From: Reticulitermes lucifugus
Taxonomy: Eukaryota > Arthropoda > Insecta > Blattodea > Rhinotermitidae
NCBI GenBank assembly: GCA_026260175.1
Contig: JAKCWW010006296.1
Location: forward strand, 1-33,028
DNA: 33,028 bases
Direction: 5' to 3'
The notes under the pieces were generated by a model, which saw only the letters and a program-made list of their open reading frames with translations, was not told the DNA's origin and made no database searches. Every line of letters starts with the position of its first letter. The first letter of the stretch is position 1. Shown in pieces: positions 10,161 through 19,250 of this stretch. The position numbers and the translations under genes are program-made.

Positions 10161-11087
10161 GACAAGTTTATAGTTCTCTGCTCCATGGAGTGAATTAAAC
10201 TCATTCAACTCGCCATAACCCAAGCACATGACACATCATCGTCGACTAATACAAGCAATATATGGACACGATTATGACATCTAGCATATATTGAGGGACT
10301 AGGTTAGGACAGGTAGGCACAGGACTCGATGGCAGAACAAACGAGTTCCTGTGTTGCTAACTAAACTGTCAGTGAATGATGCACGTCTAATCGATTCCCT
10401 AATCTAGCCGAAGGAAACAATACAAAGGCTAGAGCGTGGCGTGACAGCTGCAGTTACTCTGAAATCATCGGCATTCATGTCGATACCACATTTCAAATCA
10501 GTCTTCTGTATCCATACTAAATTATATGAATACATGCAGAGGCGCTGGTACAGTGCCCATTGTGTTGGTGGAAATGAGAGTCGTATGCATGTTACATACA
10601 TTAGATGCAGGAAATATTCAAATCGTTTGGAAAAGATTCCATTTCTTGTGAAACAACGGTATTGGAAACATGCCTGAGTGTAGTGTGGCATTCCCTGTGA
10701 AGAGTAATACAGTCTAATGTAAGCGGAAGAGGATGAGGTAATGGCTAAAGCCAGCGTGCCTTTCTCTCACAGAACTACGAAGAGGACGTCCATTAAATCC
10801 GCGCCTGTTTTGCGAGACTCAAAAAAAAACATAAACCGAAGTCTTTAGTCCCACACATGTTTATTTAAACCCTAAAAGGAAAACGGAAACGTCCACATAA
10901 TGCCAATTGTTAAATTTAATCCTTGGAATTTGTTATTCGGATTAGTTCTCTGTGTACAAACCTAACTAGAGCCATCTCCTTGGTATTTTCCTACTTGGAA
11001 GCACTGCATTTACTTGTAACACTGTCGCTCTGCCTTGCACGCAGGGCTAATAAAACAGACAAGAGCGGTTTGGTTCAGAGATATACA
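10161..11087. other. Unassigned sequence
   Basis: Frames of 95 codons at 10404-10691 (-) and 78 codons at 10441-10677 (+) overlap on opposite strands. Neither shows a family motif, and an overlapping pair like this is typical of chance. Confidence 0.4.
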
Positions 11088-11418
11088 ACGGGCGGTCAGG
11101 AAGTAATGTCTCCTATTTTTTCATGTGCTAGCGTTTTTGTGCGAATAACAACGACATTACTGGAGTCCTTGAACGTTCTCGATCATATTTTACTAGTCAC
11201 AACTCTTTTTCTCAGCAGATGACAGCACCACAGTTGATTCTATAATGGCAGAGATTGAAGTGCTGTTGAAACAACAATGATAGACGTTTCGGTTGCCGGT
11301 GGCGAGAAGCCAACTTGCATTCGCGAACGTTTGTTCAACGTGTACGTAAAGCTTCTGTGGGGGTGAGTCCTGTCCGAGCATGGGTAAGACGGATTAAAGA
11401 AGCTAAAACAGGAGGGTG
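11088..11418 (+). mobile_element. Mariner-type DNA transposon relic, 5' half
   Basis: The start GGTCAGGAAGTAATGTCTCC looks like a mariner terminal repeat. An untranslated stretch follows, then the transposase N-terminal helix-turn-helix region: VAGGEKPTCIRERLFNVY in one frame, continuing after a frameshift as KASVGVSPVRAWVRRIKEAK. The WVRRIKEAKTG phrase is characteristic of the mariner family, whose transposase cuts and pastes at TA sites. The catalytic DDD domain and the 3' terminal repeat are absent, and stops lie before VAGGEKP. It cannot encode an active enzyme. Confidence 0.8.
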
Positions 11419-13032
11419 TATCGTGTTCATGTGTGTTCCTTATATCTGGTACGAACAGCGTCTACACTGACACCACGGAAATAAGACCTGTAGTCCGATG
11501 CCCGCCACATCTCTCCGGAACTGTTAGGCTCTCCCCGCCAACATATTTCTGTATANCCCCCCCCGCCCCAGGCTTCTCAGCCATTCTGTTTACACGAATG
11601 ATGGTGATGATAACCACGTGGTAATCTTCACTCTGAGCTAGGTGCCTCAGGCCACAGGAGTCTACAGGGCAACACGAGTAGTAGTCATAGACAGGGGAAA
11701 GCCCCGAACTCCGTGATCCTCACCTCTGCAGCGTCAGTATACAAAATCCAGCTGCGTGCTTGACCCTGAAGATGAAGGCACTACCGTCGACACGGCGTAA
11801 CATAGAATACTTGAATCTTCAACAGCGCCGGTATGAGAGCTTCAGGTCTCGCATACTTAGCACGTGAAGCTGCTTTATGAAAGTAATGCCTGATTCCCCC
11901 TTTTCTCTGTACCTTTTCTAACAGTCTGTACATTCTTGTACGAATACTTGTTTCTTCCCAATTTCTTGCAAAGCTGGGCTGTTGTGAGCAGACAAAAACA
12001 CATCTCGTCCCAGTCCCTTCATTATCCAGAGGAACCTGTCATCTTGAACACAGAGACAGCACGTGTCTACGAACCGTTGGAATCAATGTACGATCCCACA
12101 GTAAGAATCCACAACACTGTCATTTGAATACAGTATCATGTCTTTGTCTATCAGACCGCAGGGTAAGAAAATAGACTGCTGCGTCACGGAAAGATAAGGA
12201 AGCTTGTTAGGGCACTGTGGAGTCTTTGAACGGTAAGCGTCTCTGGCTGCACACTGTCCTCACAGGCGTCCTCCCATTCCTGTGACTGAAATTAATATCT
12301 ATTAGATATACATATTCAGTTCGTACCGCACAGAAAACACCGTGTGCTTCCGTTAGAAAGACCAGTCGGTGAATCCTCTGTAGGCTGTAAACTGTAATGT
12401 AAGAATTACACGAAACACTTAAATACATTATGTGGACAGACTCCAGAGCATTTTGTCCTAAATCCGGCGGTAAATATACTACCCACTTGACTTTTAAAGG
12501 ATTAAGAGCCTGTGAATAAACTTAACATGTTAGTTTTATTAATGGAGAAATAAAAGCGAATAGGCCAGGCAATATGCGTGCACTTCTGAGGCCAGGTAGC
12601 CAAATTAATTATATTAAAAATAATTTCACTGCCAGAATACAATTGTGTCGTACAGACAGGTTGATTTATATTCATGTCAGTTTTAATTCTAAAACGCATT
12701 CCACAAATGCGTAAAGTAATCACGCAACATTCATTAGCTTGAATTTCTGATGATAAATAGTATATGTCCATATGAAGGACTCACATTAACGAATAATCCA
12801 CATCAGTATGACATACGCCTATTTCAAGAATTGTTTAAAATCCTTAATACCTACAACGACGATTCATGTCCTGTAAACAAACTACTGTTGAATTTCATGC
12901 GATGTTTCTTCGTGCTACCTTTAAAAACTTCATTCACTACAGTAAAATATCTACGGCTGATGTCACGACGGACGTGGACTTGGGTACAGAGAATTTAACA
13001 CGGTGATATATACATACTTCCTTTTGCACGGA
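11419..13032. other. Unassigned sequence with one uncalled base
   Basis: An ambiguous base (N) at 11556 sits against a C-tract, the usual sign of a sequencing stall. Frames of 63-89 codons (for example 12502-12771, minus) are AT-driven and have no domain. GAAAGTAATGCCTGATTCCC near 11879 faintly resembles the mariner end at 11098, but no transposase follows. Confidence 0.4.
11766..11799 (+). ncRNA. Weak hammerhead-like motif
   Basis: CUGAAGA (11766-11772) is followed by U, then a five-position stem GAAGG/CCGUC (four pairs), GACA in place of GAAA (11789-11792), and ACGGCGUA closing with two pairs before the UA. One core A is replaced by C and no helix I partner is evident. Decayed copy or coincidence. 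Confidence 0.25.
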
Positions 13033-13170
13033 TTTCTATTAGCTTCGTCATGTGTGTCTGTCTGTCCGCATGGAAAAGCTCGGCTCCCACTGGAAGGATT
13101 TTCATGAAATGTTGTTTTTTAGGGTTTTTTCACGAAAATCTGTTGAGAAAATTCAGTTCCATTTAAATTT
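13033..13170 (+). repeat. Dispersed repeat with GTCTGTCTGTCCGCATG core
   Basis: The sequence TTCTATTAGCTTCGTCATGT, then GTCTGTCTGTCCGCATGG, GCTCGGCTCCCACTGG and GGATTTTCATGAAAT matches the minus strand of 27955-28112 in the same order (CCTATTAGCTTCATCCTG, TGTCCGTCTGTCCGCATG, GCGCGGCTCCCAGTGC). I do not know the element type. It has no tRNA head, and the frames across it are not shared. Confidence 0.65.
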
Positions 13171-13867
13171 GACAAGACTAACGGGTACTTTACATGAAGA
13201 CCAATACACATTTATGATCATATCTCACTCATTTCTTCTTAGAATGTGACATGTTTCAGATAGAAGTTGTACAGAAAATCAAAACACACATTTCATGGTC
13301 AATAACCTTTTTTCCCCGAAAATCGTGCCGTTTACGAGACAATGTGGAAAAATATGGTAGAGCCGGGCAGGTCACAGATGATAATATAATACGGCGCATG
13401 CGCATTGCGTGCTGGGTAACTAAGGCTACAGACACACACTTAGAATAAGAAATACTTACTGCTTTTCCACGGCAACAATGGTTACGCGAACTCACCTCAA
13501 TGTTGTGTTATACGTACATTGCCCCTTTTGATCTGTTCTAAAGAACTTATTTACAGATTCCGTATATGATAAATTTGTTGGACATAAACTCAGTTTCGCG
13601 TAGTCGCCATCATGACCGCTTTAAGGTTATCGCAATCTGCGACTGCATGAGGCCTAACAGTTCGGGGGAGGAGGGGCGGGGAGAGCGAAAATACTCGTTG
13701 TATCTCAGTTTTGTGTCAAACATGTTTTGTATGTAAATTGTTACATTGCTGTATGTGCATTGTCAGTTTGTGACTTCGAGTAGACAGGACCGCCAAATTT
13801 ATTTTTGTATTGGACTCAGAAATGTCTTAACGAAACACGATTGCTCACATTCGAAGATTGGAAGATG
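13171..13867. other. Unassigned sequence
   Basis: Frames of 65 and 79 codons at 13251-13495 overlap on opposite strands. A G-rich patch (GGGGGAGGAGGGGCGGGGAG) lies near 13664-13683. No family recognised. Confidence 0.4.
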
Positions 13868-14175
13868 AAACAGGCTGTGTATGAAGTCCCTATGCATGCC
13901 ACGAGGGCGTATGGGGAATTGGAGGTGTCGCTTCCATTATTTTTTATCTCGGCACGAGATGGAAGGTGAGCTGTCAGCTTTAAGCTCCGGCCGCTTTCCT
14001 CCCGGGAAGGAGCCGCCAGTACTCATTGAATAGAACGCTGCGTGGGCCACGGAGCCGGTTTGAACAGTTCAGAGAAGGGATAAGTCTCTTGTCCACTCCG
14101 ACAATCGAACCGCGATTCCTCAGAAGTCCTGCCTGTAGCCTAGTCACCATTTCGACTGAGCTATCGCAGCTTGAA
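13868..14175 (-). mobile_element. SINE family 1, near full-length
   Basis: The plus strand shows, in order, the 3' blocks (CACGAGGGCGTATGGGG, GGAGGTGTCGCTTCC, CTCGGCACGAGATGGAAGG), the central CTCCGGCCGCTTTCCTCC, then CAGTACTCATTGAATAG. It ends with the head: box B complement ACAATCGAACCGCGATTCC near 14101 and box A complement CACCATTTCGACTGAGCTAT. The minus-strand head therefore reads ATAGCTCAGTCGAAATGGTG, like a tRNA 5' half. Length is about 308 bp. Confidence 0.75.
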
Positions 14176-14544
14176 ATAGGCTATTTGTAAAGCAAATATT
14201 AAATTTCAAACCATGTGACAGATAGGCTTTACACCTGTAAAGAGTTGGACAGACAAATTGGTAGGGCCGGACAGGTCAGGACGGGAGAAAAGTCGTGGTT
14301 TTTGCGGCGATGTGCTAGTGGACAGGACTCAGCCGTGTGCAATACATATCTTGTATAACAATGACCAGAGAACTGTGTGCTGCATTACTGAAGTTCGCCG
14401 TTATGTAAACTAAACGGTCACTGATACTTGGCAGAGAATGTTTTCATGTCACAATACTGCTATTTTACAAGCCACAGAATGTGCTAAAGCAAGAAAACCC
14501 ACTGCCGTTCGTATTCTGGTACACGGCGAACTGGCTTCACGCAG
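14176..14544. other. Unassigned sequence
   Basis: Linker between a SINE and a LINE fragment. No frame or hairpin of note. Confidence 0.4.
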
Positions 14545-15057
14545 GAGCGTCCTTCTTGAGGCACTATAGTTGCTCGCCTTTTCAAGAAGTTCCTGACATT
14601 TACGGAACCCGCAAGCTCATTACCGTGTCCACAACAGCCCGTCAATGGTTACTGCCTCGAGCCAAGCGAATTCAATTCGCACCCATCCTCTTGTCATCTT
14701 CGTCTAGGTCTGTGAAATAATCTCTTCCCTTCAGCTTTTCCGACCAAATTTTCGTTTTTCGTGCATTTATCATTTCTTCCATGCGAACTATATGCCCAGC
14801 CAACCTCATTTTCATATTTATTCATCCAATTAATATTTGATGAAAAGTACAAATTATGTAATTCATTTCACTTCGTGACTCTTCGTTCAAAATGATGTCC
14901 TGGCCACCCTCTGCTCAAACATCTTTTTGTGAAAGACCAAGTTTCACACCCACGCAAAATAACAGGCACAGTTATAGTTCTGAATTTCGTAATCTTTACG
15001 TTTTTAGATATAAAAACTTCGGAGGATTTGTGAAGTGCATTACACCAAGTCTGTGTT
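14545..15057 (-). mobile_element. LINE reverse-transcriptase C-terminus, longest copy (copy C)
   Basis: Going down the minus strand from 15057, the reading is TQTWCNALHKSSEVFISKN, then KITKFRTITVPVILRGCET, which matches the end of the reverse-transcriptase thumb region (KNLKVRIYKTVILPVVLYGCETW in relatives). After a frameshifted stretch come MRLAGHIVRMEEMINARKTK, LKGRDYFTDLDEDDKR and finally RAVVDTVMSLRVP-stop. A TGA (plus positions 14642-14644) precedes RAVV, as in the other copies. The order fixes the family: a non-LTR element ending in the RWAGHVARM and RPRRRWED blocks. The catalytic reverse-transcriptase core and any endonuclease are missing. Several stops and shifts make it dead. Confidence 0.85.
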
Positions 15058-15477
15058 TTGCCTGATATTCATATACCAGCATAGCTAATCCGCCACTGCA
15101 GAAACGTCGGTCCGGCATTTAATACCATCCTCAGGCCCTCCCAACGACTGAAACAAATGGACTTGGACATTAACAAAAAGCATCTGCAGCTTCTACTCAC
15201 GCAACTGACAACAGAAACGTGGAAGTTTAACGGCAGTCTGTTCTAAGCCCTTCAGTGCGGGCCGTGATAAATTTTACATTAACGTGTGATACTGAAGGAA
15301 CAAAACAGTATTACAGTCTGATGTTTTGGGCATATTCTAAAGTCTGGAAGGGAATGCTTGTCTCCTAGCTAAAACACACACACACAAAACTTAATGGTTA
15401 TTGCAGAACTGAATTAGCACCAAACATGGAAGCTGTAAGAGAAAAGATAAATCTTGATGTAGCTGGGCTTAGGAAGA
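15058..15477. other. Unassigned sequence with a short CA tract
   Basis: A CA run lies near 15374-15386. Around 15105-15135 is GAAACGTCGGTCCGGCATTT followed by CCATCCTCAGG. This looks like the hammerhead-like motif but has GAC where the core needs GAAA, so I did not call it. Confidence 0.4.
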
Positions 15478-15600
15478 AGTAGGGGAAGTGGAGGTAAAAC
15501 TCCATGCGTGCTTGACCTCATCACTAGGTGTAGGTGAGTGGTCATATACACGCTCCGGTCCCTTTAACATATGAGAAAGAATTGCCGATACCAAATAAAG
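15478..15600 (-). mobile_element. SINE family 1, partial body
   Basis: GGAAGTGGAGGTAAAACTCC, CTTGACCTCATCACTAGGTG, TAGGTGAGTGGTCATATACA and CGCTCCGGTCCCTTTAAC match the 3' half of family 1 in minus orientation. The tRNA head is missing. A 61-codon frame at 15534-15719 begins inside it and is not meaningful. Confidence 0.6.
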
Positions 15601-16839
15601 GTGGGAATCCCCTACTCTCCATTTCAACTGGGGAAGCACTTCGCTGTGTTGATTTTGAAATAGTTACAGACGTTTCAGACGAGCCTGCTGCCTTAGCCTT
15701 TAGTGGCCAAGTAGCCTAAGAATATTAGACTGTCCGGACTCAGGCATCAATCTTCTCCGAAAAATGGGCAGATATCTAGTATTAGACGCGGCGTCATATT
15801 CCAGTACACTTGGACTGTATGAACCTCAAATCTCACTTCCGAACTGCTTCGATGCCATTACTTTTTTCCCAGATATTTGATCCATCTCCTGACGAAAGCA
15901 CAATTCAAGAAAACATTATGCTAAACCAATGCTATCAACAGTATAATTAGATTATAGCCATAGCTTACCAATTTACATACAGTTTACTGTGTGGGTCCTG
16001 CTAGTCTCTATAAAATGGGCGTCCAGTTTTCCTGAGTTGTGAGTTCCGTGATCATAAACCCTTATGTGTGCGTGCGGCAAGAATAGTTTTATTGATAACA
16101 GTGATTAAATATAGCCTTTTATCTGTGTGAGAAATTTGATACTTTAGAGGCAGTACAAAGGCAGTTCCAAAAATTATTTAATCGACTTTACTCGTCCAAA
16201 AGTGCATTTGTGGAGGGCTAGAGATAGTCGCTGATCAATTTGATCAACTGAATGAAAATGCTGGTATTCAAAGTAATGAACCGTCCTCTACTGGCCTGCT
16301 GGTTCATGTGTGCTAGCTAATTAGACAGATAAATTTTTGTTAAAAATCTCAGACAGGTCGAATTTTTTGGACGCTTCGGCTGTAGATAGAGGAAAATTGC
16401 AAATTTACTCGTATAGGCTGTTTACCCTTTGAAGAATAAAATTAATGTACGTTGTATGTGACGATTCATTTCGTATCTCAAAGAGACCACAGCTTCCGTC
16501 CGAAAGAATTATGTATAGAGAAGCAATGGTTGTTTACTCTAAGAATCCTGTGATACATAAAAATACAATACGTAGACAAAATGTGAAACCCGGTGGTATG
16601 TATAGTAACCACTAGGCTTTAAAGGGTTAATGGTGCTGCAGGCATAGAAATAGTTAAGGGAAACATGACTGTTTATACCGACAAATGTTATAAATGTGTG
16701 TAGATGTCAATTAAACAACACAACCAACCAGATACACTTCAGGGATACCAAGAAATACTGTGAGAATATCCTCAAGACCATTACATACCCTGCCGACGAT
16801 AACAGTAGTATGTAGAAGTGATAAATATAAAATATAAAT
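15601..16839. other. Unassigned sequence
   Basis: No frame above 60 codons beyond the SINE edge, no tRNA-like head and no long hairpin. AT-rich. Confidence 0.45.
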
Positions 16840-16917
16840 TATCCTGATGTGATTCAATATAGTCTTCTCGGGCGCACAGCCGCGTCAATTCGTTTGAATA
16901 CAACGTTTCGGGGACTA

Positions 16918-16946
16918 NNNNNNNNNNNNNNNNNNNNNNNNNNNNN
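16918..16946. other. Assembly gap (29 N) with duplicated flanks
   Basis: The 34 bases before the gap (16884-16917) are identical to the 34 bases after it (16947-16980). This is what happens when two contig ends overlap but were joined with Ns. A genuine tandem duplication is the alternative. Confidence 0.85.
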
Positions 16947-16961
16947 GTCAATTCGTTTGAA

Positions 16962-17000
16962 TACAACGTTTCGGGGACTAGCTCCGTCCCCATCCTCAGG
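16962..17000 (-). ncRNA. Hammerhead-like ribozyme motif
   Basis: Minus strand: CUGAGGA (16999 down to 16993) fits the CUGANGA core exactly. One U follows, then stem II GGGGAC/GUCCCC (six perfect pairs, seven-base loop), GAAA (16972-16969), then ACGUUGUA as a minimal stem III (A-U and C-G pairs, three-base loop) ending UA at the expected cleavage site. Helix I is weak next to the core, but GUUU/AAAC can pair farther out. All catalytic-core bases are present. The unpaired U before stem II departs from the consensus. The copy of this region left of the gap stops inside stem II. Confidence 0.5.
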
Positions 17001-17304
17001 CAAAACTGATTTTAAAACTTATATCCTGATGTGATTACAAAATTTAAATTTGTCTATTTAAAAACATCTCCTTAAGTAGACTAATGTTAAGCCATGTTGT
17101 TCGATTAAAATTATAAATCTGAATATATTTATTGTGATTATTATATCGTTGTATGGTCAGCGTCAAGATGCAACATATGTATATATGTAGAAGAATCTTC
17201 CCCTCAGTCATTCCTGAAATAATATTACAAGTAGAATAGGCTGAATATCCCTAAGTCATGACAAACTTATCACCGAACACACACAGACACACAACACATG
17301 AAAT

Positions 17305-17600
17305 GTAAAGGTAAATTCTCCCTGTCATCCCTATCAAGACATGTAGCAGGAGTAGAGGTATAGCTCCACTCATTCTTGACCTCGGCTCTAGATGGAGGTG
17401 AGTGGTCAACTTTACGTCCCGGCCGCTTTCAACCCCGGGAGAAAAAACCTCGGTACCCACTGAATAGGAGGCTGGGTGTGCCCCACAGCTGATCTGGACG
17501 TTTTGGAGAACAGAAAAATATATTGGCCCCCCCCCCGGGATTCGAAACACACAAACAGACGAGTATATTGGAACGTGCCGCTGTCCCCGCGTTATCTGAA
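17305..17600 (-). mobile_element. SINE family 1, near full-length
   Basis: Blocks in plus order: GGAGTAGAGGTATAGCTCC, TTGACCTCGGCTCTAGATGG, GGTGAGTGGTCAACTTTACG, CCCGGCCGCTTTCAACCCC, CGGTACCCACTGAATAGGAG, GATCTGGACGTTTTGGAGAA, a 12-13 base C-tract, then GGGATTCGAAACACAC (box B complement). The head beyond box B is decayed. The 128-codon minus frame over it (17251-17637) contains SGAIPLLLLHV, and the family 1 copy at 26530-26815 gives SGAIPLLPPLL in its own frame. This shows the frames are shared only because the SINE is shared. Confidence 0.75.
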
Positions 17601-18306
17601 ACCGAATGACATCCGCTGTTAATAAGCAACCAACCACTCGTCAGTTGAAGTGTTAAAATATTTATCATACAGGCCACACCAAAAGGCCGACGGCACAATT
17701 TAGCCTATATACAGAACAGTACTGAAAACGGTACTGAACAGAGACTTGTCACACGTTTCAAAAGTGGGTATCTGATAGCGTCAAAATTATGTAACACTCT
17801 GGGGGGCATCGTAAACATAATATCATGCTAATTATTGTGTAATTGCCTCATTTGTTTCTTATCGCGCTCCGTGCTCAAGCACCACACGACACACACAGTG
17901 GCACGACTCCCTCAGTGGTTTGTTGACGCTCTCCATGCTAACTGCATTATGAATACTGTTTGACACATGCCTCCGTACGTATATGCTTGCCTTCTTTCTG
18001 TCTCAGGCGGTGGGACTAGTAATTACCGTAATTTTATCCGATTTACGTGCAGCCCTTCCAAGCACGTTCTTTGTAATGATAGAACTGACAGAGCGGACGG
18101 AGGGAGACTGTACGAGATGTCCCAATTCATGGCCAATGCATGTCATCGAATACTAGAAACCGTGATCGATATGCGGTGAGTGCAGCTGGAAATTATGTTC
18201 TTTTTGCCGTCGTTCAGTCTCCGTCACCTGTACCTAGGTAACTGATTATCATTAACGAACGAACTCCAGGCAGCAGCTCCTTCGTGAGAAGCTAGTGGTT
18301 CCTCAG
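17601..18306. other. Unassigned sequence
   Basis: A 70-codon frame at 17967-18179 (+) has no motif. No repeat head or terminal repeat is seen until the composite at 18307. Confidence 0.4.
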
Positions 18307-18365
18307 TATAGATAAATACACAAACTTTCCGTCCAACACAACTATTCACTTTATTGTAACACAGC

Positions 18366-18399
18366 TACATGTTTCGGTCCACTACAGAACCATCATGAG
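18366..18399 (-). ncRNA. Hammerhead-like motif in left outer arm, one core change
   Basis: Minus strand: CUCAUGA (core G changed to C), U, stem GGUUC/GGACC with one G-U pair and a six-base loop, GAAA (18375-18372), ACAUGU, A. Helix I does not pair convincingly. It is likely a decayed copy of the motif. Confidence 0.4.
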
Positions 18400-18602
18400 G
18401 AAGCCAAATAGAAACTTTTTAAAAAAATGAAAACATGCATACAAAGTATACACTTCGTTTCTTTTTATGAGAGCTCAAAAAGTACGGAAAATTAGTTAAT
18501 ATGATTCCTTATCTTAATGTAGAACATCCCCGTTGGTGTATTTATGAAGTTTATATTCATTAGTCACACTCAACAATCTGTATTATACACGTTCTCACTT
18601 TT

Positions 18603-18650
18603 ACCCTGTATGTTATATGAAGGAGATGTCCTTCATATAACATACAGGGT
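18603..18650. repeat. 22-bp perfect hairpin with 4-base loop
   Basis: Arms 18603-18624 and 18629-18650 are exact complements (ACCCTGTATGTTATATGAAG plus GA), with loop GATG. It lies between the inner arms, closer to the left one. There is no T-run directly after it to suggest a polymerase III terminator on the plus strand. Confidence 0.95.
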
Positions 18651-18674
18651 TTCCATTTTTATAGTTTTTGTTAA

Positions 18675-18716
18675 TGGCCTGATAATGGCTCTTTACTGAG
18701 CCGAAACTAGTAGCCA
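18675..18716 (+). ncRNA. Hammerhead-like ribozyme motif with paired helix I
   Basis: Helix I 5' strand UGGC (18675-18678), core CUGAUAA (18679-18685, last G of the consensus changed to A), U, stem II GGCUC/GAGCC (18687-18691 with 18698-18702, six-base loop), GAAA (18703-18706), minimal stem III ACUAGU, A at 18712, then GCCA (18713-18716). GCCA pairs fully with the opening UGGC and closes the three-way junction. The architecture is complete, but the single core change would be expected to reduce or abolish cleavage. It lies directly before the inner right arm. Confidence 0.5.
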
Positions 18717-19064
18717 AGTAAAAACGTGTATAATACAGCTTGTTGAGTGTGACTGATTAACTCATAAAATATAAACTTACTTCCTATTGTCTCAATTGCG
18801 ATATATTATTTTATAAAACTACCTATTTTAAAAACAATACGTATACTTTTTCTACATTGGGTATTTTAATATTCACCTCAAATTCGAAACTGTGTTCAAA
18901 TTTTTTCTTTGTTGAAGTCTACTCTTTATTTCTTCAATCTTCTAATTTTTTAGTAGACCGAAACGTGTAACTGTGTTGCAATAAAGTGAACAGTTGTGTA
19001 AGAAGGTAAGTCTGTGTATTTATCTATAGTAATATTTAAACACAACGGGAAGACAACCATCAAA

Positions 19065-19250
19065 TTAACAGTTCCTCGGCTAGTCAAGAAATTACCCGCA
19101 TGTTATGGAACCCGAAGGTTCATTACCGCATTCACAAGAGCCCGTCACTTGTCCCTGTCATGCGCCAGATGAATCCAGTCCACATTGTCCCTCACATTCA
19201 GTTATTCGTGGAACAGATCTGTATTGGTCATGTTGATTGAAGTTCTCATG
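19065..19250 (-). mobile_element. LINE 3'-end fragment, copy D
   Basis: The minus strand gives [35 protein letters not shown] without a frameshift, the cleanest version of this block in the window. The TGA is at plus positions 19145-19147. The tail follows as TTTCTTGACTAGCCGAGGAA and CTGTTAATTTG. Its 3' end is about 35 bp from the palindromic composite. Confidence 0.85.

Larger units (their letters stand above)
16840..17036 (-). mobile_element. Short retro-inserted element with hammerhead-like motif and 15-bp target duplication
   Basis: TATCCTGATGTGATT occurs exactly at 16840-16854 and 17022-17036 and brackets about 167 bp that include an assembly gap. On the minus strand the insert carries the motif at 16962-17000, then TTCAAACGAATTGACGCGG and GCGCCCGAGAAGACTATATT, ending at the duplication. 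A perfect 15-bp duplication is typical of target-primed reverse transcription, not of cut-and-paste transposition. If the gap is a false duplication (see 16918-16946), the true insert is about 100-110 bp. Frames across it have no protein meaning. Confidence 0.65.
18547..18778. repeat. Inner inverted-end unit
   Basis: Arms 18562-18593 and 18723-18754 match at 31 of 32 positions (AGTCACACTCAACAA...CTGTATTATACACGTT). Pairing continues outward after a roughly 9-base gap to AAGTTTATATT (18547-18557) and its complement (18768-18778). The right arm lies directly downstream of the motif at 18675-18716, so the arm corresponds to the sequence that follows a hammerhead in this element type. The arm sequence is unrelated to the outer ends, so this is a different family or subfamily nested within. 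Confidence 0.75.
18307..19028. repeat. Nested palindromic composite with 74-bp outer inverted ends
   Basis: The outer ends 18307-18380 and 18955-19028 are inverted copies, 64 of 74 bases identical without gaps (shared words TATAGATAAATACACA, TTCACTTTATTG, GTTTCGGTC). Both end in TATA at the flank, so a TA target duplication is possible, but no longer duplication is visible. Each end, read outward, begins with CCGAAAC and a short palindrome (ACATGT or ACGTGT) followed by A, i.e. the 3' half of the hammerhead-like motif. Inside lies a second pair of inverted ends (18547-18778), and inside that a 22-bp hairpin. No protein is encoded. Inverted terminal copies carrying hammerheads are known in Penelope-like elements. 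A mariner-type MITE is the alternative. Confidence 0.7.

Noticed and set aside
15105..15135. Possible hammerhead-like motif (CUGAGGA on the minus strand)
   Set aside because: The GAAA half is missing from the expected position (GAC instead), and GAAAC lies on the wrong strand.
17251..17637. Open frame of 128 codons on the minus strand, the longest in the window
   Set aside because: It lies mostly over a SINE family 1 copy. Its SGAIPLL phrase recurs in another family 1 copy, so it is the SINE read as protein.
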